The position numbers and the translations under genes are program-made. 9,736 bases of DNA, taken from contig CALJZV010000348.1 of assembly GCA_937983475.1 (NCBI GenBank), forward strand, positions 1 to 9,736. The letters run 5' to 3'. The DNA is from an uncultured Verrucomicrobiales bacterium (GTDB lineage Bacteria > Verrucomicrobiota > Verrucomicrobiia > Limisphaerales > JACDHS01). The number at the start of each line of letters is the position of its first letter. Positions within the stretch are counted from its first letter, which is position 1. Shown piece after piece: positions 8,028 through 9,736 of this stretch. The notes below the pieces were generated by a model, which ran no database searches, was not told where the DNA came from, and saw only the letters and a program-made list of their open reading frames with translations.

Positions 8028-9062
8028 ATGAGCACGAAAGAATTGGCTGAGGTGGCCCAAATGTTGGTTCTGCCCGGCAAAGGCATACTGGCCGCCGACG
8101 AAAGCACGCCCACCATCACCAAACGATTCAACAGCGTGGAAATATCCTGCACCGAGGAGATGCGCAGTGCCTATCGCGAGATGCTCTTCACCACTGATGG
8201 CTTGGGTGAATTCATCAGCGGCATTATTCTTTTTGACGAAACCTTTCGCCAAGCCAGCTCCGAGGGCGTTGGCTTTCCCGAATTAATTCGCCAAAAGGGC
8301 ATGATTCCGGGGATCAAGGTGGACAAGGGGGCCAAACCCATGGCTGGCCATGCCGGGGAGAAAATCACCGAAGGCCTCGATGGCTTGCGCGGCAGGCTTG
8401 ATGAATATCGCGAGTTGGGCGCGCAGTTCACCAAGTGGCGCGCGGTGATTTCCATCGGCGAGGGATTGCCCACGGTCGCCTGCATGCGCGCCAACGCCCA
8501 TGCACTCGCGCGCTTTGCCGCGCTCTCGCAGGAGGCGGGATTGGTCCCCGTGGTCGAACCCGAGGTGCTGATGGAGGGCTCGCACAGCATTGAGCATTGC
8601 GAGTGCGTCACGGAACTGACGCTCAAAACGGTCTTCGACGAATTGTTTGAGCAACGGGTGCTCCTGGAAGGGATGCTGCTCAAGTCAAGCATGGTGGTTT
8701 CCGGCCGCGGCCATAAGCGAACAGCGCCGCCCGAAGAGGTTGCCGAGCGCACAATCCGTTGCTTGCGCCGCACTGTTCCAGCCGCCGTTCCCGGGGTGGT
8801 TTTTTTATCCGGTGGCCAAACTGACGTGGAGGCCACGCGCAATCTTAATGAAATGAACAAGCTCACCCCGCAGCCGTGGGAGTTGAGCTTTTCCTTTGGC
8901 CGCGCTCTTCAGGCGCCGGCCCTGAAACTGTGGCATGGCAAAGAAGACAATCGGGCGGCAGTGCAAGAGGCCCTTTACCATCGGGCTCGATGCAACAATC
9001 TGGCTCGGCATGGGATGTATTTGCAGGAAATGGAAGAGGAACCTGTGGCGGTGTTCTCGTAA
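8028..9062 (+). CDS. Class I (Schiff-base) fructose-bisphosphate aldolase
   Basis: It cleaves fructose 1,6-bisphosphate to dihydroxyacetone phosphate and glyceraldehyde 3-phosphate in glycolysis and runs in reverse in gluconeogenesis. The 344-residue product belongs to the animal/plant-like PF00274 family rather than the metal-dependent class II or the DhnA type. Active-site elements are in place: LAADES (21-26, D24), GIKVDKG (95-101, K97), FTKWRAV (134-140, K136, R138), VVEPEVL (175-181, E177 and E179), the Schiff-base lysine K219 in GMLLKSSMV, FLSGGQ (259-264), and SFGRALQ with R292. The Pro usually following the Schiff-base Lys (LLKPNMV in rabbit muscle aldolase) is Ser here. The C-terminus ends without the tyrosine found in animal enzymes. 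The start at 8028 matches the family N-terminus, but no Shine-Dalgarno motif precedes it. YlbF follows after 128 bp, probably as a separate transcript. The cyanobacterial class I gene is called fda; I leave the symbol open. Confidence 0.95.
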   Translation: MSTKELAEVAQMLVLPGKGILAADESTPTITKRFNSVEISCTEEMRSAYREMLFTTDGLGEFISGIILFDETFRQASSEGVGFPELIRQKGMIPGIKVDKGAKPMAGHAGEKITEGLDGLRGRLDEYRELGAQFTKWRAVISIGEGLPTVACMRANAHALARFAALSQEAGLVPVVEPEVLMEGSHSIEHCECVTELTLKTVFDELFEQRVLLEGMLLKSSMVVSGRGHKRTAPPEEVAERTIRCLRRTVPAAVPGVVFLSGGQTDVEATRNLNEMNKLTPQPWELSFSFGRALQAPALKLWHGKEDNRAAVQEALYHRARCNNLARHGMYLQEMEEEPVAVFS

Positions 9063-9128
9063 AAAAGCACTCAAAAGTGTTCAGATACCTCGAGCTTCAG
9101 TTCGTCCTGGCAAATCCAGCCAAATAGT

Positions 9129-9157
9129 TTGAAGTTGCGCGCAAGGTGTGGTCTATT
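9129..9157 (+). promoter_or_regulatory. Candidate sigma70-type promoter for the YlbF-family gene
   Basis: TTGAAG (9129-9134, 4 of 6) and TCTATT (9152-9157, 4 of 6) are separated by 17 bp. They precede an AT-rich leader of roughly 27 nt ahead of the ATG at 9191. Both boxes are imperfect. Confidence 0.32.
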
Positions 9158-9190
9158 TTCCGGCACGATAGTTTTTAATTAATCAAAACC

Positions 9191-9601
9191 ATGCAAACGA
9201 CCAGCGCGGACAGCGTCATCATTCAAAAAACCAAGGAACTCTGCCAGACCATCCTTGACCAGCCCGAATTCAGCAACATTCGCCGGCGCATTGATTCCTT
9301 CGTCAGCAACAATGAGGCGAAGGAAAAATTCCAGTCACTCAACGAAAAGGGCGAATTCCTGCACCATAAGCAGCATCAGGGCGTGGCCTTGACGCAGGCC
9401 GAGATTGCCGACTTTGAAAAGGAACGGGACGCGGCTTTGGCCAACCCGCTCATTCGCGGCTTTTTGGACGCCCGCCAGGAAATGCACCAGATTCAGGAAA
9501 CCGTCGAGCAGTTCGTCAGCAAGACCTTTGAATTGGGGCGCGTGCCGGAAATGGATGACTTTGAGCAAGGCTCGTGCGGCCCTTCCTGCGGCTGTCATTA
9601 A
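9191..9601 (+). CDS. YlbF/YmcA-family protein with a C-terminal cysteine cluster
   Basis: A 136-residue cytoplasmic, mostly alpha-helical protein. The core (about 8-122) has the pattern of the Com_YlbF family (PF06133): IIQKTKELCQTILDQPEF, NEAKEKFQSLNEKGE, then an amphipathic helix ALANPLIRGFLDARQEMHQI. In Bacillus, YlbF works with YmcA and YaaT (RicT) in a complex that steers RNase Y and carries iron-sulfur clusters. That role is known for Bacillus; it is only a suggestion here. The protein ends in GSCGPSCGCH, giving C128, C132 and C134 plus a terminal His136, a plausible metal or Fe-S ligand set; the one other cysteine is C18. The start at 9191 is the first ATG, within an AT-rich leader without a Shine-Dalgarno motif. 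A strong terminator follows 22 bp after the stop, so the gene probably forms a single-gene transcript. Confidence 0.8.
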   Translation: MQTTSADSVIIQKTKELCQTILDQPEFSNIRRRIDSFVSNNEAKEKFQSLNEKGEFLHHKQHQGVALTQAEIADFEKERDAALANPLIRGFLDARQEMHQIQETVEQFVSKTFELGRVPEMDDFEQGSCGPSCGCH

Positions 9602-9623
9602 TCCGACCGCCAGAGTTTCACAA

Positions 9624-9663
9624 AAGGCGCTCATGGAATGTTCCGCGAGCGCCTTCTGCTTTT
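9624..9663 (+). terminator. Intrinsic terminator after the YlbF-family gene
   Basis: AAGGCGCTC (9624-9632) pairs perfectly with GAGCGCCTT (9647-9655), a 9 bp stem with a 14 nt loop, followed by the T-rich tail TTCTGCTTTT. Its position just after the stop at 9601 supports its function. The remaining bases to the right edge (9664-9736) contain nothing I can assign. Confidence 0.7.
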
Positions 9664-9736
9664 GAAGGGCTTGCCCGCCTCACAACACTGGACGAGGCCA
9701 TGTTTTTATGTTCTTACTGCATGGCGGCGGCACATT

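Noticed and set aside
7931..8050. Possible short leader peptide overlapping the aldolase start
   Set aside because: An ATG at 7931 opens 39 codons running past the aldolase ATG, but there is no ribosome binding site and no attenuator-like hairpin or codon run.
9063..9085. Terminator after the aldolase (CACT/AGTG hairpin)
   Set aside because: The stem is only 4 bp and has no T run behind it.
9700..9736. Possible start of another gene at the right edge (for example from ATG 9708, MFLLHGGGT)
   Set aside because: Only about nine codons are visible, resembling a hydrolase HGGG motif, which is far too little to support a call.

Overview
The window looks like an ordinary chromosomal stretch from a member of the Verrucomicrobiota, probably a relative of Pedosphaera/Limisphaerales. 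This rests on recognition rather than a search. The large secreted protein carries a DNRLRE-type module, a cadherin/Ig-like module with a VxDxETPxxNLxVTxxxSNxxLVP pattern, and a C-terminal tail (LSWPATG...FATNL...FFRLW). That combination is familiar from these bacteria. None of the nine gene starts has a Shine-Dalgarno motif at normal spacing. DNA is moderately GC-rich.

Layout from left to right: the 5' part of a glutamate dehydrogenase gene on the minus strand, running off the left edge (1-737). Divergent to it is a small exported proline-rich Sel1-repeat protein (843-1304). Argininosuccinate synthase argG lies on the minus strand (1321-2556). Upstream of argG, same strand, is a secreted modular protein with two copies of a golvesin/xanthan-lyase-like beta-sandwich flanking an InlB-type repeat (2818-3849). 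Its second copy is cut by an in-frame TAA and continues in the same frame to 2629. Divergent to it across about 200 bp is an 830-residue secreted right-handed beta-helix protein with carbohydrate-binding and Ig-like modules (4050-6542). Then come two minus-strand genes, a sugar-phosphate nucleotidyltransferase (6623-7375) and a 17-cysteine four-helix-bundle copper-binding protein (7501-7842). Two plus-strand genes close the window: a class I fructose-bisphosphate aldolase (8028-9062) and a YlbF-family protein with a cysteine-rich tail (9191-9601), followed by a clear intrinsic terminator.

How they work together: gdhA and argG serve nitrogen assimilation and arginine synthesis, and the aldolase serves glycolysis/gluconeogenesis. 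The nucleotidyltransferase makes an activated sugar. The two secreted modular proteins share a divergent promoter region and are the only pair whose arrangement suggests a joint role, perhaps at extracellular polysaccharide. The remaining genes look like unrelated housekeeping neighbours. I see no CRISPR array, mobile element, RNA gene, toxin-antitoxin or defence module, and no evidence of a novel multi-gene system. The most notable feature is the in-frame stop in the golvesin-like gene.
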